A stretch of 64,000 nt of DNA from an uncultured Stenotrophomonas sp. (GCF_913778665.1 NZ_CAJYVQ010000012.1:248001-312000), one strand, 5' to 3'; shown: positions 48,727-57,751, numbered from the stretch's first letter. A program made the numbers and translations. The notes: generated by a model from the letters alone, not told the origin.

Positions 48727-49135
48727 GCGCCGCCTCAAATACCTGTATGCCGCGTTGGCGGTACTGCTCGGCCTGCCCGGCCTGGCGATGGGCGGCGCGG
48801 TCGCGGTGATGTTCCTGGTTGTTGGCCTGCAATCCTTCGGCGGCAACCGCTCACCCGATCTGGCGCCACTGCTGTGGGGCCTGGCCGGCGTGGCGGGTTG
48901 CCTGGCATGGCTGTGGCTCAGCGCCGGCTACCTGCTGCAGGGCCGGGCCGGCCTGCAGGTGCGCGCGATCTGGTGGTGGCTGCTGCTGGCCGGTGGGCTG
49001 GCCGCGCTGCCGGTTCTCTGGATGACCGCATGGTTCGGCTTCCAGCAGGGGGGCGCCGCGTTGGAACTACTGCTGCTGGGGCCGTCGATGCTGGTACCGG
49101 CCGCCATGCTGGTGTGGCTCAAGCGCCGCGCCTGA
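48719..49135 (+). CDS. Small membrane protein, second paralogue
   Basis: A 138-residue protein starting MDERRLKYLYAALAVLLGLPGLAMGG at the ATG 48719, inside the end of the preceding gene. Four hydrophobic segments alternate with short loops (GYLLQGRAGL; LGPSMLVPAAMLVW). The near-identical start shows tandem duplication. No known function. Confidence 0.7.
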   Translation: MDERRLKYLYAALAVLLGLPGLAMGGAVAVMFLVVGLQSFGGNRSPDLAPLLWGLAGVAGCLAWLWLSAGYLLQGRAGLQVRAIWWWLLLAGGLAALPVLWMTAWFGFQQGGAALELLLLGPSMLVPAAMLVWLKRRA

Positions 49136-49153
49136 CGCGGCCAATCAAAGGGA

Positions 49154-49612
49154 ATGGAACGCAGGGAGGAGCAGCAGCACAAGCGATGGATGGGGATAGC
49201 AGGCCTGCTGGTGGGCCTGCCCACCGCGGCGGCAGGAGGCACCGGGGCAGTATTGGGGTTGATGGTCGTGCTGGATGGCAAGTATCTGACTGGCGATGAG
49301 CACTCGCTGTTGCTGCTCTGGTCATCGGCCGGAGTGCTCGGCCTGCTGTCCTGGATGTGGCTGAGCGGCCTCTTCCTGTGGCGTGGGCGCGCAGGCCTGC
49401 ATCAGGCGCCGGTGGTCGCATGGATTGGCCTGGTGCTGGGAATACTGGCCGCGCTGGGTGTCGTCGCCGCCACGCTGTATTTCACCTTCAAGGAAGGGGA
49501 GATCTCGACCCTGGGCTTTCTCGGGTTTGGCCCACTGCTGCTGGTGCTGGCCGCGCACCTGTTGTGGTTGCGCTGGGGCGGGAATACTCCGGCGTCCGGC
49601 CCGGCCGGCTGA
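49154..49612 (+). CDS. Small membrane protein, third paralogue
   Basis: A 152-residue protein with four predicted helices and the same layout as the two preceding genes (IAGLLVGLPTAAAGGTGAVLG; LSGLFLWRGRAGL; FGPLLLVLAAHLLWLR). It is the most diverged of the three. GGGAATGG lies just before the ATG. Function unknown; co-transcription with the other two is likely. Confidence 0.65.
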   Translation: MERREEQQHKRWMGIAGLLVGLPTAAAGGTGAVLGLMVVLDGKYLTGDEHSLLLLWSSAGVLGLLSWMWLSGLFLWRGRAGLHQAPVVAWIGLVLGILAALGVVAATLYFTFKEGEISTLGFLGFGPLLLVLAAHLLWLRWGGNTPASGPAG

Positions 49613-49763
49613 GTGGCGGGCCAAAGAGCGCATCAGGCGCCCATTCCGGCTTTCGCGCAGGCACTTCCGCGCAGGCAGCATTTGCTGCTGGACCCTTTCT
49701 CAGGTACCTTTGCGACGCTGCCATGACCGTGGCATCTAGGTTGCCCCCTGAGCCAGGCGTTCC

Positions 49764-50285
49764 ATGCATTGCCCCTTCTGCCAACATGCCGATACCCGGG
49801 TCATTGACTCGCGCGTCTCTGAAGACGGCGCGACGATCCGTCGTCGGCGTGAGTGCGAGGCGTGCGGCGAGCGCTTCAGCACCATGGAAACGGTTGAACT
49901 GAAGCTGCCGGCCATCGTCAAGAGCGACGGCACCCGCGAGGCGTTCGACCAGCGCAAGGTGCGGGCGGGCTTCGACCGCGCGCTGCAGAAGCGTGCCGTG
50001 GCCGAAGACAAGATCGAGGCGGCGGTGCGCGCGGTGGTTCACCAGCTGCGCATCAGCGGCGAGCGCGAAGTGCCTTCGATCAAGGTCGGCGAGTTCGTGA
50101 TGAACGAACTGCGCAAGCTCGATCATGTGGGCTATGTGCGCTTCGCATCGGTGTACCGCAGCTTCGAGGACGTGGCCGATTTCCGCGAGGAGATCGAGAA
50201 GCTGGAACGTGACCTGCCGTCCAGTACCGAACAGCTGCAGCTGCTGGGCGACGTGATTGCCCTGACCAAGAAGAAGAAGGGCTGA
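49764..50285 (+). CDS. nrdR: Transcriptional repressor NrdR
   Basis: A 173-residue ATP/dATP-sensing repressor of ribonucleotide reductase genes. The N-terminal zinc ribbon is complete (CPFCQHADT ... [10 protein letters not shown], Cys at 3, 6, 31 and 34). The ATP-cone domain spans residues ~49-139 ([19 protein letters not shown]). The basic tail ends KKKKG. Its position between glyA and ribD is conserved in related bacteria. Confidence 0.97.
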   Translation: MHCPFCQHADTRVIDSRVSEDGATIRRRRECEACGERFSTMETVELKLPAIVKSDGTREAFDQRKVRAGFDRALQKRAVAEDKIEAAVRAVVHQLRISGEREVPSIKVGEFVMNELRKLDHVGYVRFASVYRSFEDVADFREEIEKLERDLPSSTEQLQLLGDVIALTKKKKG

Positions 50286-50293
50286 CTGGCTCC

Positions 50294-50316
50294 ATCCACG
50301 CATGGCATGGATCTAC
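50294..50316 (-). repeat. SMAG-type palindrome between nrdR and ribD
   Basis: On the minus strand GTAG heads ATCCATGC-CAT-GCGTGGAT. It lies in the 71-base gap and has the same second-arm sequence as the repeat at 19071. Confidence 0.75.
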
Positions 50317-50356
50317 CGATGGCGTGCATCCACACCGGCGGCGGTACCATGGCGGC

Positions 50357-51442
50357 ATGAGCATCCCGTTCTCCGTCCTCGACCACCTGCACATGGCCAA
50401 CGCGCTGCGCCTGGCCGAGCGCGCCGCTTACACCACCCGCCCCAACCCGATGGTCGGCTGCGTGATCGCCCACGGCGAACGCGTGGTCGGGCAGGGCTGG
50501 CACCAGCGCGCCGGTGGTCCGCATGCCGAAGTGTTCGCCCTGCGCGAGGCCGGCAGCGAAGCACGCGGCGCCACCGCCTACGTCACCCTGGAACCCTGCG
50601 CGCACTACGGGCGCACGCCACCCTGCGCGCTGGCGCTGATCGAAGCCGGCGTGTCGCGCGTGGTCGCCGCGATGCGCGACCCGTTCCCGAAGGTCGACGG
50701 CGGTGGCTTCGATCTCCTTCGCAATGCGGGCATCGAGGTCGCCGAAGGCCTGATGGCCGCGCAGGCGCGCGAGCTCAACAAGGGCTTCCTGTCACGCGTG
50801 GAGCGCAACCGTCCTTGGCTGCGGGTGAAGCTGGCGGCCAGCCTCGATGGCCGCACCGCGATGGCCGATGGCAGCTCCAAATGGATCACCGGCCCGGCCG
50901 CGCGCGAGGACGTGCAGCACTGGCGCGCCCGCGCCGGCGCGATCCTGACCGCCGCCGACACCGTCCTCGCCGACGACCCGATGCTGACCGTGCGCCTGGC
51001 CGATACCGAGGTGATGCCGCCGCTGCGCGTAGTGCTCGATTCGCGCCTGCGTTCGCTGGAATGCAGCCGTGTACGCGAGGGCGGGGCGCCGACGTTGTAC
51101 CTGCATGGCGCAGCGGTAAGCGCACCGGATGCGGCCGACGCCGAATTCGCCAGCGTGCCCGGTGTTGATGGACGCCTGGATCTTGGCGCGGTACTGGCCC
51201 TGCTGGCCGAACGTGGCATCAACGAGGTGCATACCGAAGCCGGCGCGACCCTGGCCGGCGCACTGCTGCGTGGCGGCTGGGTGGATGAGTTGCTGCTGTA
51301 CCAGGCACCGACGCTGCTGGGCGACAACGGTCGGCCGCTGCTGGCTGGCCTCGGTATCGATGCGATGGACCAGCAGCGGCGGCTGCGCGTGGTGGATCAG
51401 CGGCAGGTGGGTGAGGACATCCGCTTGTTGCTGCGGTCGTAG
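50357..51442 (+). CDS. ribD: Bifunctional riboflavin deaminase/reductase RibD
   Basis: A 361-residue enzyme performing two riboflavin steps: deamination of the pyrimidine intermediate and NADPH-dependent reduction of its ribosyl group. The deaminase zinc site is HAE (GGPHAEVFAL) with PCAHYGRTPPC. The C-terminal reductase has VKLAASLDGRTA and HTEAGATLAGALL. The start at 50357 (MSIPFSVLDH) is preferred; an upstream ATG at 50324 overlaps poorly conserved sequence beside the SMAG repeat. Confidence 0.96.
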   Translation: MSIPFSVLDHLHMANALRLAERAAYTTRPNPMVGCVIAHGERVVGQGWHQRAGGPHAEVFALREAGSEARGATAYVTLEPCAHYGRTPPCALALIEAGVSRVVAAMRDPFPKVDGGGFDLLRNAGIEVAEGLMAAQARELNKGFLSRVERNRPWLRVKLAASLDGRTAMADGSSKWITGPAAREDVQHWRARAGAILTAADTVLADDPMLTVRLADTEVMPPLRVVLDSRLRSLECSRVREGGAPTLYLHGAAVSAPDAADAEFASVPGVDGRLDLGAVLALLAERGINEVHTEAGATLAGALLRGGWVDELLLYQAPTLLGDNGRPLLAGLGIDAMDQQRRLRVVDQRQVGEDIRLLLRS

Positions 51443-51448
51443 CGCAAT

Positions 51449-51509
51449 GACATGCGCCGGGCATTGTCCGGCGCATGTCGTGGGATGGAACTGCCGGGCA
51501 TGGCCCGGC
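51449..51509. terminator. Two hairpins between ribD and the convergent gene
   Basis: A perfect 12-bp inverted repeat (GACATGCGCCGG / CCGGCGCATGTC, 51449-51479) is followed by GCCGGGC-ATG-GCCCGGC (51493-51509). Lying between convergent stops, they probably block read-through. Confidence 0.55.
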
Positions 51510-51525
51510 GCCACCACTTAGCGTC

Positions 51526-52410
51526 TTACGCGCATTCGTCGGTCCACATCATCTCGGCGATAGGGCGCAGGGCCTTGCACTCCTGCGTCATCTCGTTGGC
51601 CGACTTCACCTGCGCCTTGGCTTTCAGTTCCTCGGCCATCGCGTCCACGCCACTGAGCTGGTCCGGCGCGATCTTCGCCACGCAGGCGCGGTGCTGCTGC
51701 AACAGAAGATCGCAGCCCGGTACGCCGGTCACCTTCGGCGCGGTGGCCGCCTGCGCGTCCTGCATCCACTCTTCGAACGGTGCCAGCGCACCGGTCACGG
51801 TGCCGACCAAATCATCGAAATTTCCGCTGTACCAGTAGCCGTTGTCCTTGGCCGGGTACAGGGTGAAGGTGCCGCTGACCGGCACGCGCGCGGCACTCTG
51901 CAGTGCCTGGGTATAGGCATCGGTGAACTGCTTGCGCGAGGCCGGGCTGGCATCGGCGGCCAGGCTGGCGGCGAACAACGGGCGCACCTTGCCCAGGTCG
52001 GGCACCTGGCAGCTGAAGGTGATCCGCGCCAGCTTCTGGTCTTCCAGGTATTCGTTGTCTTCGATCACGCTCTTGGTCGCGCGGCACTTCGAATCGCGCA
52101 GGGCCTTGGCGTACAGCGCTTCGGTGGCCGCAGTGTCGGTCTTGTCGCCGGCGCTGGCCAGCACGGTCTGCCACGGTTCGGCCAGGGCCTTGGCCAGTGC
52201 ACCCGGGGTCGGGGTCACCGCGTCCTGGCCTTCAAAGGCGGGTTTCAGCGCATCGTTGAGCGTGCGCGTAGCCGCCGCGTCGTCTTCCAGCAGGGTGCGC
52301 GCATACAGGTCGAAGGCCTGTTCGGGCGTCAGCTGGGCCGGTGCGGCGCCGGCCAGCAGCGGGGTGCACAGCAGGGCGCTGGCCAGCAGCGTGCGGGTGA
52401 AGGTCTTCAT
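51526..52410 (-). CDS. Secreted protein of unknown function
   Basis: A 294-residue exported protein with a signal peptide (residues 1-23, LLAGAAPAQ). The mature part is mostly helical, Ala-rich, with five Cys (for example in DSKCRATK, FSCQVPD, GCDLLL, HRACVAK and QECKAL) plus one near the end (DECA), suggesting periplasmic disulfides. I do not recognise a family. It precedes, and may share transcription with nothing else on this strand. Confidence 0.75.
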   Translation of the reverse strand: MKTFTRTLLASALLCTPLLAGAAPAQLTPEQAFDLYARTLLEDDAAATRTLNDALKPAFEGQDAVTPTPGALAKALAEPWQTVLASAGDKTDTAATEALYAKALRDSKCRATKSVIEDNEYLEDQKLARITFSCQVPDLGKVRPLFAASLAADASPASRKQFTDAYTQALQSAARVPVSGTFTLYPAKDNGYWYSGNFDDLVGTVTGALAPFEEWMQDAQAATAPKVTGVPGCDLLLQQHRACVAKIAPDQLSGVDAMAEELKAKAQVKSANEMTQECKALRPIAEMMWTDECA

Positions 52411-52504
52411 GACGGTGTTTTCCTGTTCCAGAGGCGCGCAAGCCTAGCGCACCCGCAGTACTTTCGATGGCGACCAGCGGTCACATGACGGTTGCACACC
52501 GGCC

Positions 52505-52532
52505 CAAAAAACGGGCCCCTTGCGGGGCCCGT
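52505..52532 (-). terminator. Terminator of the Ax21-like gene
   Basis: On the minus strand a 9-bp stem (ACGGGCCCC / GGGGCCCGT) is followed by TTTTTT. It lies 31 bases past the stop of the outer-membrane protein gene. Confidence 0.88.
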
Positions 52533-52562
52533 TCGATCGCTCGACGAGAAGCGATCGTTGGA

Positions 52563-53183
52563 TCAGAAGCTGGCGCGCACGCCAACCGAGTACTGGGTGA
52601 CGTCGCGGTAGCCGGAGATCTCGCCCACCAGGCCCCAGGTCTTGGTGAAGTTGATCTGGCCACCAACGGTGCCGACCCAGGTGCCCTTGAAGTTGTTGCC
52701 GCCATCCATGTAGCCGGCCTTGGCCCAGGCTTCGGTCATGCGCGATGGCTTGCCGCGGATACCCATGGTGACGCGGCCCAGGTTGGTGTGGTCCTTGCCG
52801 TGGTAACGCTCGCCGTCATAGCGCAGGGTCGATTCGGCGTTCTGGCGCACCCAGGCGGCATCGGCGGTGAAGTCCACGCGGTCGGTCCACGGCATGTGGT
52901 AACCAATGCCCAGCTCCGGCTGGTTCAGTTCCAGCTTCAGCGAATCTTCGCCGTAATGGCGGGTCTTACTGGTACGCGACCAGCCGCCGAACACGTAGAC
53001 CTGTTCGGCCAGCGCGACCGAACCACGCAGGTAGCCGCCGTCGACCTTCGGGTCGTCCAGTGCGTTGTCGTCAACCTTGACCTGCGTCCAGCCACCTTCA
53101 ACGTAGGTGTAGCTCAGGGCGTCGGCCGACGCGGTGAACGGGGCGGCGGCCAGCAGGGCGGCCACGATCAGGATCTTGCGCAT
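52563..53183 (-). CDS. Ax21-like small outer-membrane beta-barrel protein
   Basis: A 206-residue protein with a signal peptide (residues 1-20, APFTASA) and a mature part of alternating amphipathic strands, ending VGVRASF with the C-terminal Phe of barrel proteins. The start of the mature part (LSYTYVEGGWTQV) and LFGG-type segment (VYVFGGWSRTSK) match the Ax21 family of Xanthomonads, outer-membrane and vesicle proteins. Ax21 was once proposed as a signal molecule, but that is disputed. GAATTCC lies ahead of the ATG, and a strong terminator follows. Confidence 0.8.
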   Translation of the reverse strand: MRKILIVAALLAAAPFTASADALSYTYVEGGWTQVKVDDNALDDPKVDGGYLRGSVALAEQVYVFGGWSRTSKTRHYGEDSLKLELNQPELGIGYHMPWTDRVDFTADAAWVRQNAESTLRYDGERYHGKDHTNLGRVTMGIRGKPSRMTEAWAKAGYMDGGNNFKGTWVGTVGGQINFTKTWGLVGEISGYRDVTQYSVGVRASF

Positions 53184-53373
53184 GGGAATTCCTGTGAATT
53201 TCAGTCCATTGGCGGGCCTGCCCTTGCGGCTGCCCGTGGCGACATCATGTCGTCCGGGGCAGAATTTTAATGAAAGTTTTACAAATTGCGAACGACGGCC
53301 GTCACAGCTGTAGCATCCGACCCCGTTCAGCCCGGGCTGTTACACTGGCTACGCCGGTTCGCCGGTACACAAA

Positions 53374-53517
53374 CGTCTTCAGGGCGGGGTGCAATTCCCC
53401 ACCGGCGGTAGGTGCGCAAGCACGAGCCCGCGAGCGCCCCGGCCCACGGCCGGGGGTCAGCAGATCCGGTCCAATGCCGGAGCCGACGGTCATAGTCCGG
53501 ATGAAAGAAGACGGTGC
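53374..53517 (+). promoter_or_regulatory. FMN riboswitch (RFN element)
   Basis: Conserved RFN blocks are present in order: CTTCAGGGCGGGGTGCAATT, CCCCACCGGCGGTA, AGCCCGCGAGCG, GGTCAGCAGATCCGGT, CCGGAGCCGACGGTCA and AGTCCGGATGAAAGAAGA. The outer stem pairs CGTCTTC with GAAGACG. It lies 73 bases before ribE, so FMN binding should repress ribE-ribBA-ribH(-nusB). A possible -10 (TACACT, 53341) lies just upstream. Confidence 0.95.
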
Positions 53518-53590
53518 CACAGGGCGCATGCCCTGTGCGTGCCTGTTTGCCTTGCGGCGTTTTTCGCTCACATCCTGCGGAGAACGTTTC

Positions 53591-54193
53591 TTGTTTACTG
53601 GAATCATCGAAGGCGTCGGCCGTCTGGCCGCACGCGATCCTATCGGCGGCGATGTCCGCTTCACCTTCAATGTCGGGAATCTGCCGTTCGACAACGTGCA
53701 GATGGGCGAGAGCATTGCCATCAACGGCGTCTGCCTCACCGTCATCGCATTCGACGCCAACAGCTTCCAGGCCGATGCCTCCACCGAGACCCTGGGCCTG
53801 ACCACGCTGGGCAAGCTGGGCGAGGGTGCCGTCATCAACCTGGAGCGCGCCATGCGCCCGACCGACCGCCTCGGCGGCCATCTGGTCAGCGGCCACGTCG
53901 ATGGCCTCGGCCAGGTCCTGTCCATCCACGAAGATGCACGCGCCCAGCGCTGGCGCTTTGCTGCGCCCGCCTCGCTGCGCCGCTATATCGCCAAGAAGGG
54001 CTCGATCTGCGTGGACGGCGTCAGCCTCACCGTCAACGAAGTGGACGATGAAGGCTTCGAAGTCGCGCTGATTCCGCACACCGTGGCCAATACAGCGTTC
54101 TCCGCCACCGGCGAGGGCAGCGCGGTCAATCTTGAAATCGATCTGGTCGCTCGGTATGTCGAGCGGTTGTTGGGTGAAGGAGCCCGCGCATGA
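53591..54193 (+). CDS. ribE: Riboflavin synthase alpha chain
   Basis: A 200-residue enzyme that dismutates two 6,7-dimethyl-8-ribityllumazine molecules to riboflavin. The TTG at 53591 is the natural start: GGAGA lies eight bases before it, and the product begins with the invariant MFTGIIEGVG. The two lumazine-binding domains repeat (SIAINGVCLTV and KGSICVDGVSLTVNEV). The long upstream open frame runs through the riboswitch and is not coding. It overlaps ribBA by four bases. Confidence 0.96.
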   Translation: MFTGIIEGVGRLAARDPIGGDVRFTFNVGNLPFDNVQMGESIAINGVCLTVIAFDANSFQADASTETLGLTTLGKLGEGAVINLERAMRPTDRLGGHLVSGHVDGLGQVLSIHEDARAQRWRFAAPASLRRYIAKKGSICVDGVSLTVNEVDDEGFEVALIPHTVANTAFSATGEGSAVNLEIDLVARYVERLLGEGARA

Positions 54194-55290
54194 ATTTCGC
54201 CCCGATCCCCGAGATTTTGGAAGACATCCGCCAGGGCCGCATGGTCGTCATCGTTGATGACGAAGACCGCGAGAACGAAGGCGACCTGATCATGGCCGCC
54301 GAGCTGGTCAAGCCATCGGACATCAACTTCATGGTCACCCACGGCCGTGGCTTGGTGTGCCTGCCGTTGACCCGCACGCGCGCCGCCGATCTCGGCCTGG
54401 CGCCGATGGTGCAGGCCAATACCGCGCAGTTCCAGACCAATTTCACCGTCAGCATCGAAGCTGCCGAGGGTGTCACCACCGGCATCTCCGCGCATGACCG
54501 TGCGCACACCATCCGCACGGCGGTGAAGCCCAACGCCAAGCCGGCCGACCTGCACCAGCCGGGCCACATCTTCCCGCTGATCGCGCAGCCGGGCGGCGTG
54601 TTGACCCGCGCCGGCCACACCGAGGCCGGCGTGGACCTGGCCATGCTGGCCGGTCTGGAACCGGCCGGCGTGCTGGTGGAGATCCTGAACCCGGACGGCA
54701 GCATGGCGCGCCGCCCGGAACTGGAAGTGTTCGCACGCGAGCACGGCCTGAAGATGGGCTCCATCGCCGACCTGATCGCCTACCGCCTGGCCACCGAGAA
54801 GACCATCGAGCGCGTTGATGAGCGCGAGATCGACACCGAATTCGGCCCGTTCAAGCTGGTCACCTACCGCGACCGCATCGCCCACGACCTGCATTTCGCG
54901 CTGGTCCGCGGCACGCCGGAAGCCGACACCCCGACCCTGGTGCGGGTGCAGGTGGAAAACCCGCTGGCCGACCTGCTGCACTGGCGTCGGGATGATTTCG
55001 GCGTGGCCGCCACCGACGCCCTGCGCGCGATCGATGCCGAAGGCGCCGGCGTGATGGTGGTACTGCAGGCCCCGCGCGACGGCGAAGCGCTGCTGGCGCG
55101 CCTGCGCCAGCAGCCGGCGCCAGTGGTGCCGGGCAAGGACAAGGACGTGAGCCAGTGGCGCCGCAACGGTGCCGGCGCGCAGATCCTGTCCGACCTGGGC
55201 CTGGGCAAGCTGCGCGTGCTGGGCACCCCGCGCCGCCAGGTGGGCCTGGCCGGGTACGGCCTGGAAGTGGTGGAGACGGTGGCCCCGTAA
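54190..55290 (+). CDS. ribB: 3,4-dihydroxy-2-butanone-4-phosphate synthase fused to degenerate GTP cyclohydrolase II domain
   Basis: A 366-residue fusion. The N-terminal ~205 residues are RibB, making the four-carbon unit of riboflavin: [42 protein letters not shown] and the HxxxxxP site are intact. The C-terminal ~150 residues have the RibA shape but lack the three zinc Cys and most catalytic residues (the region [20 protein letters not shown] replaces the Cys-containing block). Hence cyclohydrolase activity is unlikely and a separate ribA must exist elsewhere. The start overlaps the ribE stop. Confidence 0.94.
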   Translation: MNFAPIPEILEDIRQGRMVVIVDDEDRENEGDLIMAAELVKPSDINFMVTHGRGLVCLPLTRTRAADLGLAPMVQANTAQFQTNFTVSIEAAEGVTTGISAHDRAHTIRTAVKPNAKPADLHQPGHIFPLIAQPGGVLTRAGHTEAGVDLAMLAGLEPAGVLVEILNPDGSMARRPELEVFAREHGLKMGSIADLIAYRLATEKTIERVDEREIDTEFGPFKLVTYRDRIAHDLHFALVRGTPEADTPTLVRVQVENPLADLLHWRRDDFGVAATDALRAIDAEGAGVMVVLQAPRDGEALLARLRQQPAPVVPGKDKDVSQWRRNGAGAQILSDLGLGKLRVLGTPRRQVGLAGYGLEVVETVAP

Positions 55291-55311
55291 CCCCTGCCGC
55301 GCCAAGGATCG

Positions 55312-55366
55312 GTAGTGCCGGCCGCTGGCCGGCAATTCCGGTGGGTGCCGACCGTTGGTCGGCACC
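55312..55366 (+). repeat. SMAG-type palindrome dimer between ribBA and ribH
   Basis: GTAG is followed by TGCCGGCC-GCT-GGCCGGCA, then a GTGG variant followed by GTGCCGACC-GTT-GGTCGGCAC. It fills much of the 152-base gap and could fold into two hairpins in the operon mRNA. Confidence 0.8.
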
Positions 55367-55442
55367 GCTCCAGGCCCCCGCCAACCACGGCCGGGGCCCA
55401 TCCACGCTAGAATTACCCCTTAATCGAATCCCCAAGCCGCAT

Positions 55443-55910
55443 ATGAGCCACTACGAAGGCGATCTTCGCACTCCCGAGTCGGCGCGCTTCGCCATCCTGG
55501 CCAGCCGCTGGAACGCCCGTATCACCGACACGCTGGTCGCTGGCGCCCGCCAGAGCCTGGCCGGCAACGGCATTACCGAAGCCAACATCGACGTGATCCG
55601 CGTGCCGGGTGCGTGGGAACTGCCGCTGGTCGCCGCGCGCCTGGCCGCTGCCCATGAACACGCCGCCATCCTCACTCTGGGCTGTGTGATCCGTGGCGAC
55701 ACCCGCCACTACGAGCACGTAGCCGATCGCTGCGCCGAGGGCCTGATGCGCGTGCAGCTGGATTTCGGCGTGCCGGTGCTGAACGGCGTGCTGGCGGTGG
55801 AACGTGTAGAAGACGCCGAGGCCCGCGCAGGCGGCAGCCACGGCAACAAGGGCGAGGAAGTCGCACTCGCCGCATTGGAAATGGTCAACCTTCTGGAGCA
55901 GCTGCCATGA
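55443..55910 (+). CDS. ribH: 6,7-dimethyl-8-ribityllumazine synthase
   Basis: A 155-residue subunit of the lumazine synthase shell, catalysing the penultimate riboflavin step. Motifs: [36 protein letters not shown] (catalytic His in the RHYEHV segment) and [16 protein letters not shown]. The ATG at 55443 gives the normal length; the frame is open upstream but crosses the SMAG repeat. It overlaps nusB by four bases. Confidence 0.96.
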   Translation: MSHYEGDLRTPESARFAILASRWNARITDTLVAGARQSLAGNGITEANIDVIRVPGAWELPLVAARLAAAHEHAAILTLGCVIRGDTRHYEHVADRCAEGLMRVQLDFGVPVLNGVLAVERVEDAEARAGGSHGNKGEEVALAALEMVNLLEQLP

Positions 55911-56386
55911 ACAAGAACACCCAGGGCAAGCCCTCCGGTAAACCCGTCCGCCGCGATGGTGTCGATCCGGTGCTGCGCTCGCGCGCGCGACGCCGTGCCG
56001 TGCAGGCCATCTACGCCTGGCAGATCTCGGGCGGCAACGCACAGTCGCTGATCGCCCAGTTCGCCCACGAGCAGGCCCGCGAAATTGCCGATCTGGCCTA
56101 TTTCGAAGCGCTGGTGCATGGCGTGCTGGACAACCGCCGTGACATCGACGATGCGTTCGCCCCGTACCTGGACCGTGGCATCGACGAAGTGGACGCGATC
56201 GAACGCGCCGTGCTGCGGCTGGCCGGCTACGAGCTGCGCTATCGCCTGGACGTGCCGTACCGCGTGGTGATCAACGAAGCCATCGAATCGGCCAAGCGTT
56301 TCGGTTCCGAGCATGGCCACACCTACGTCAACGGCGTGCTGGATCGTGCCGCCGTGGAATGGCGCAAGGTCGAATCGGGCCACTGA
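55907..56386 (+). CDS. nusB: Transcription antitermination factor NusB
   Basis: A 159-residue all-helical protein that binds boxA RNA with NusE (S10) in rRNA antitermination. The core begins [16 protein letters not shown] and ends [16 protein letters not shown] Lys/Arg-rich N-terminal extension of about 25 residues precedes it. Its ATG overlaps the ribH stop, the usual neighbourhood. Confidence 0.96.
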   Translation: MNKNTQGKPSGKPVRRDGVDPVLRSRARRRAVQAIYAWQISGGNAQSLIAQFAHEQAREIADLAYFEALVHGVLDNRRDIDDAFAPYLDRGIDEVDAIERAVLRLAGYELRYRLDVPYRVVINEAIESAKRFGSEHGHTYVNGVLDRAAVEWRKVESGH

Positions 56387-56436
56387 CCCCCCCTGCGTCC
56401 CGAATCGTTCGTTGAACGGCGCGGGAATCTGCTTTG

Positions 56437-56519
56437 GTAGAGTCGACTGTTAGTCGACTGCTCTTGATCCGGCGATACGACCGCTGATGGAAAGGCAGTT
56501 GACTAACAGTCGGCTCTAC
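56437..56519. repeat. Inverted pair of SMAG-type repeats
   Basis: GTAG-AGTCGACTGTTAGTCGACT (56437-56459) is mirrored by AGTTGACTAACAGTCGGCTCTAC (56497-56519) across 37 bases. The pair could form one long stem or two hairpins. It occupies the 212-base gap between nusB and thiL, in which I see nothing else. Confidence 0.8.
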
Positions 56520-56598
56520 CCTGCCGGTTCCATCCGATCGGCACGATCCGCCCGCATTCGCGCCCGCCGCCCATCCATGCAACCCGCCGGAGCGCCCC

Positions 56599-57561
56599 AT
56601 GTCCCTGGCCGAATTCGCCCTGATCGACCGCATCCGCGCCCGCACCCTCGAGCGCGACGACATCCTGCTTGGCATCGGTGATGACGCCGCGCTGCTGCAG
56701 CCGCGCCCGAACGAACAGCTGGTGGTCACCGCCGACACGCTCAACAGCGGCGTGCATTTCCCGGTGGAAACCCCGGCCTTCGATATCGGCTGGAAGACGC
56801 TGGCCGTGAACCTGTCCGACCTGGCCGCGATGGGCGCGCGCCCGGCCTGGTGCACGCTGGCGTTGTCATTGCCGGAAGCCACCGAAGACTGGATCGAGGC
56901 CTTCGCTGATGGCTTCTTCGCGCTCGCCGACCAGCACGACATCGCACTGATTGGGGGTGACACCACGCGTGGCCCGCTGTCGCTGACCGTGACCGCGATG
57001 GGCCAGGTTGGCCGCGGCCAGGCCCTGCGCCGCGACCGCGCGCAGGTGGGCGACGATGTCTGGGTCAGCGGCACGATCGGTGATGCCGCCGGTGCACTGA
57101 AGCTTTGGCAGCAGGGCGCGCTGGACGTGACCACCGCCACGCTGCTGGCCGACTACGAAAGCCTTCGCCTGCGCCTGCTGCGGCCCACGCCGCGCGTCAC
57201 CCTCGGCCTGCGCCTGCGTGCGTTCGCGCATGCGGCGGTGGATGTGTCTGATGGGCTGCTGGCCGACCTGGGCCACATCGCCACGCGCAGCGCGGTGGCT
57301 GCCCATGTTGATGCCGATCTGTTGCCGATCTCGAACGCGCTGCGCGAGCTGCTGGGCCGCGAAACCGCCCGCGAATGCGCGCTGCGGGGTGGCGACGATT
57401 ACGAGTTGTGCTTCACCGCCGCCGCCGACCAGCGCGACGCGCTGCATTACCTCGCCGAATCGCTGGACCTGCCGCTGACCCGTATCGGCCGCATCGCCGA
57501 AGGGCAGGGCGTGCATGTGGATGGTGAAGCCGCCGGTGGTGGTTACCAGCACTTCGCGTAG
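56599..57561 (+). CDS. thiL: Thiamine-monophosphate kinase
   Basis: A 320-residue cytoplasmic kinase converting thiamine phosphate to the active diphosphate. The N-terminal LAEFALIDRIRAR and GIGDDAALLQP (metal/ATP), the VTADTLNSGVHFP segment, LSDLAAMGARPAW and the glycine-rich IGGDTTRGPLSLTVTAMG are all typical of ThiL. The C-terminal DVSDGLLADLGHIA and GGDDYELCFT complete the active site. Downstream of nusB, as in many Gammaproteobacteria. Confidence 0.96.
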   Translation: MSLAEFALIDRIRARTLERDDILLGIGDDAALLQPRPNEQLVVTADTLNSGVHFPVETPAFDIGWKTLAVNLSDLAAMGARPAWCTLALSLPEATEDWIEAFADGFFALADQHDIALIGGDTTRGPLSLTVTAMGQVGRGQALRRDRAQVGDDVWVSGTIGDAAGALKLWQQGALDVTTATLLADYESLRLRLLRPTPRVTLGLRLRAFAHAAVDVSDGLLADLGHIATRSAVAAHVDADLLPISNALRELLGRETARECALRGGDDYELCFTAAADQRDALHYLAESLDLPLTRIGRIAEGQGVHVDGEAAGGGYQHFA

Positions 57562-57603
57562 CCGCAGCGGTACTGCCCTGCTGGGTGCCAACCTTCGGGG
57601 GCA

Positions 57604-57630
57604 GGATCCCTTTGCGCCGCAAAGGGATCT
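57604..57630. repeat. GGATCC-type hairpin after thiL
   Basis: GGATCCCTTTGC-GCC-GCAAAGGGATCT is an almost perfect palindrome resembling the inner part of the GGGGTC hairpins. It could serve as terminator for thiL but lacks a T-run. Confidence 0.5.
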
Positions 57631-57662
57631 GGCGCCAAGCAAAGCACATCGGTGTTGCTCTG

Positions 57663-57738
57663 GCAGGTGCCAACCTTGGTTGGCATGGATGTGTCAGTCG
57701 CGCATGGCAACACCGTGCCGACCAAGGTCGGTACCTAC
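57663..57738. repeat. Pair of SMAG-type repeats
   Basis: GCAG-GTGCCAACC-TT-GGTTGGCA (57663-57685) and, on the minus strand, GTAG-GTACCGACC-TT-GGTCGGCAC (57715-57738) lie between thiL and the convergent DUF805 gene. Confidence 0.7.
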
Positions 57739-57751
57739 CAACGGGGCCTGG

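Noticed and set aside
53270..53590. An upstream in-frame extension of ribE
   Set aside because: It passes through the FMN riboswitch. The TTG at 53591 with its own ribosome-binding site gives the standard protein.
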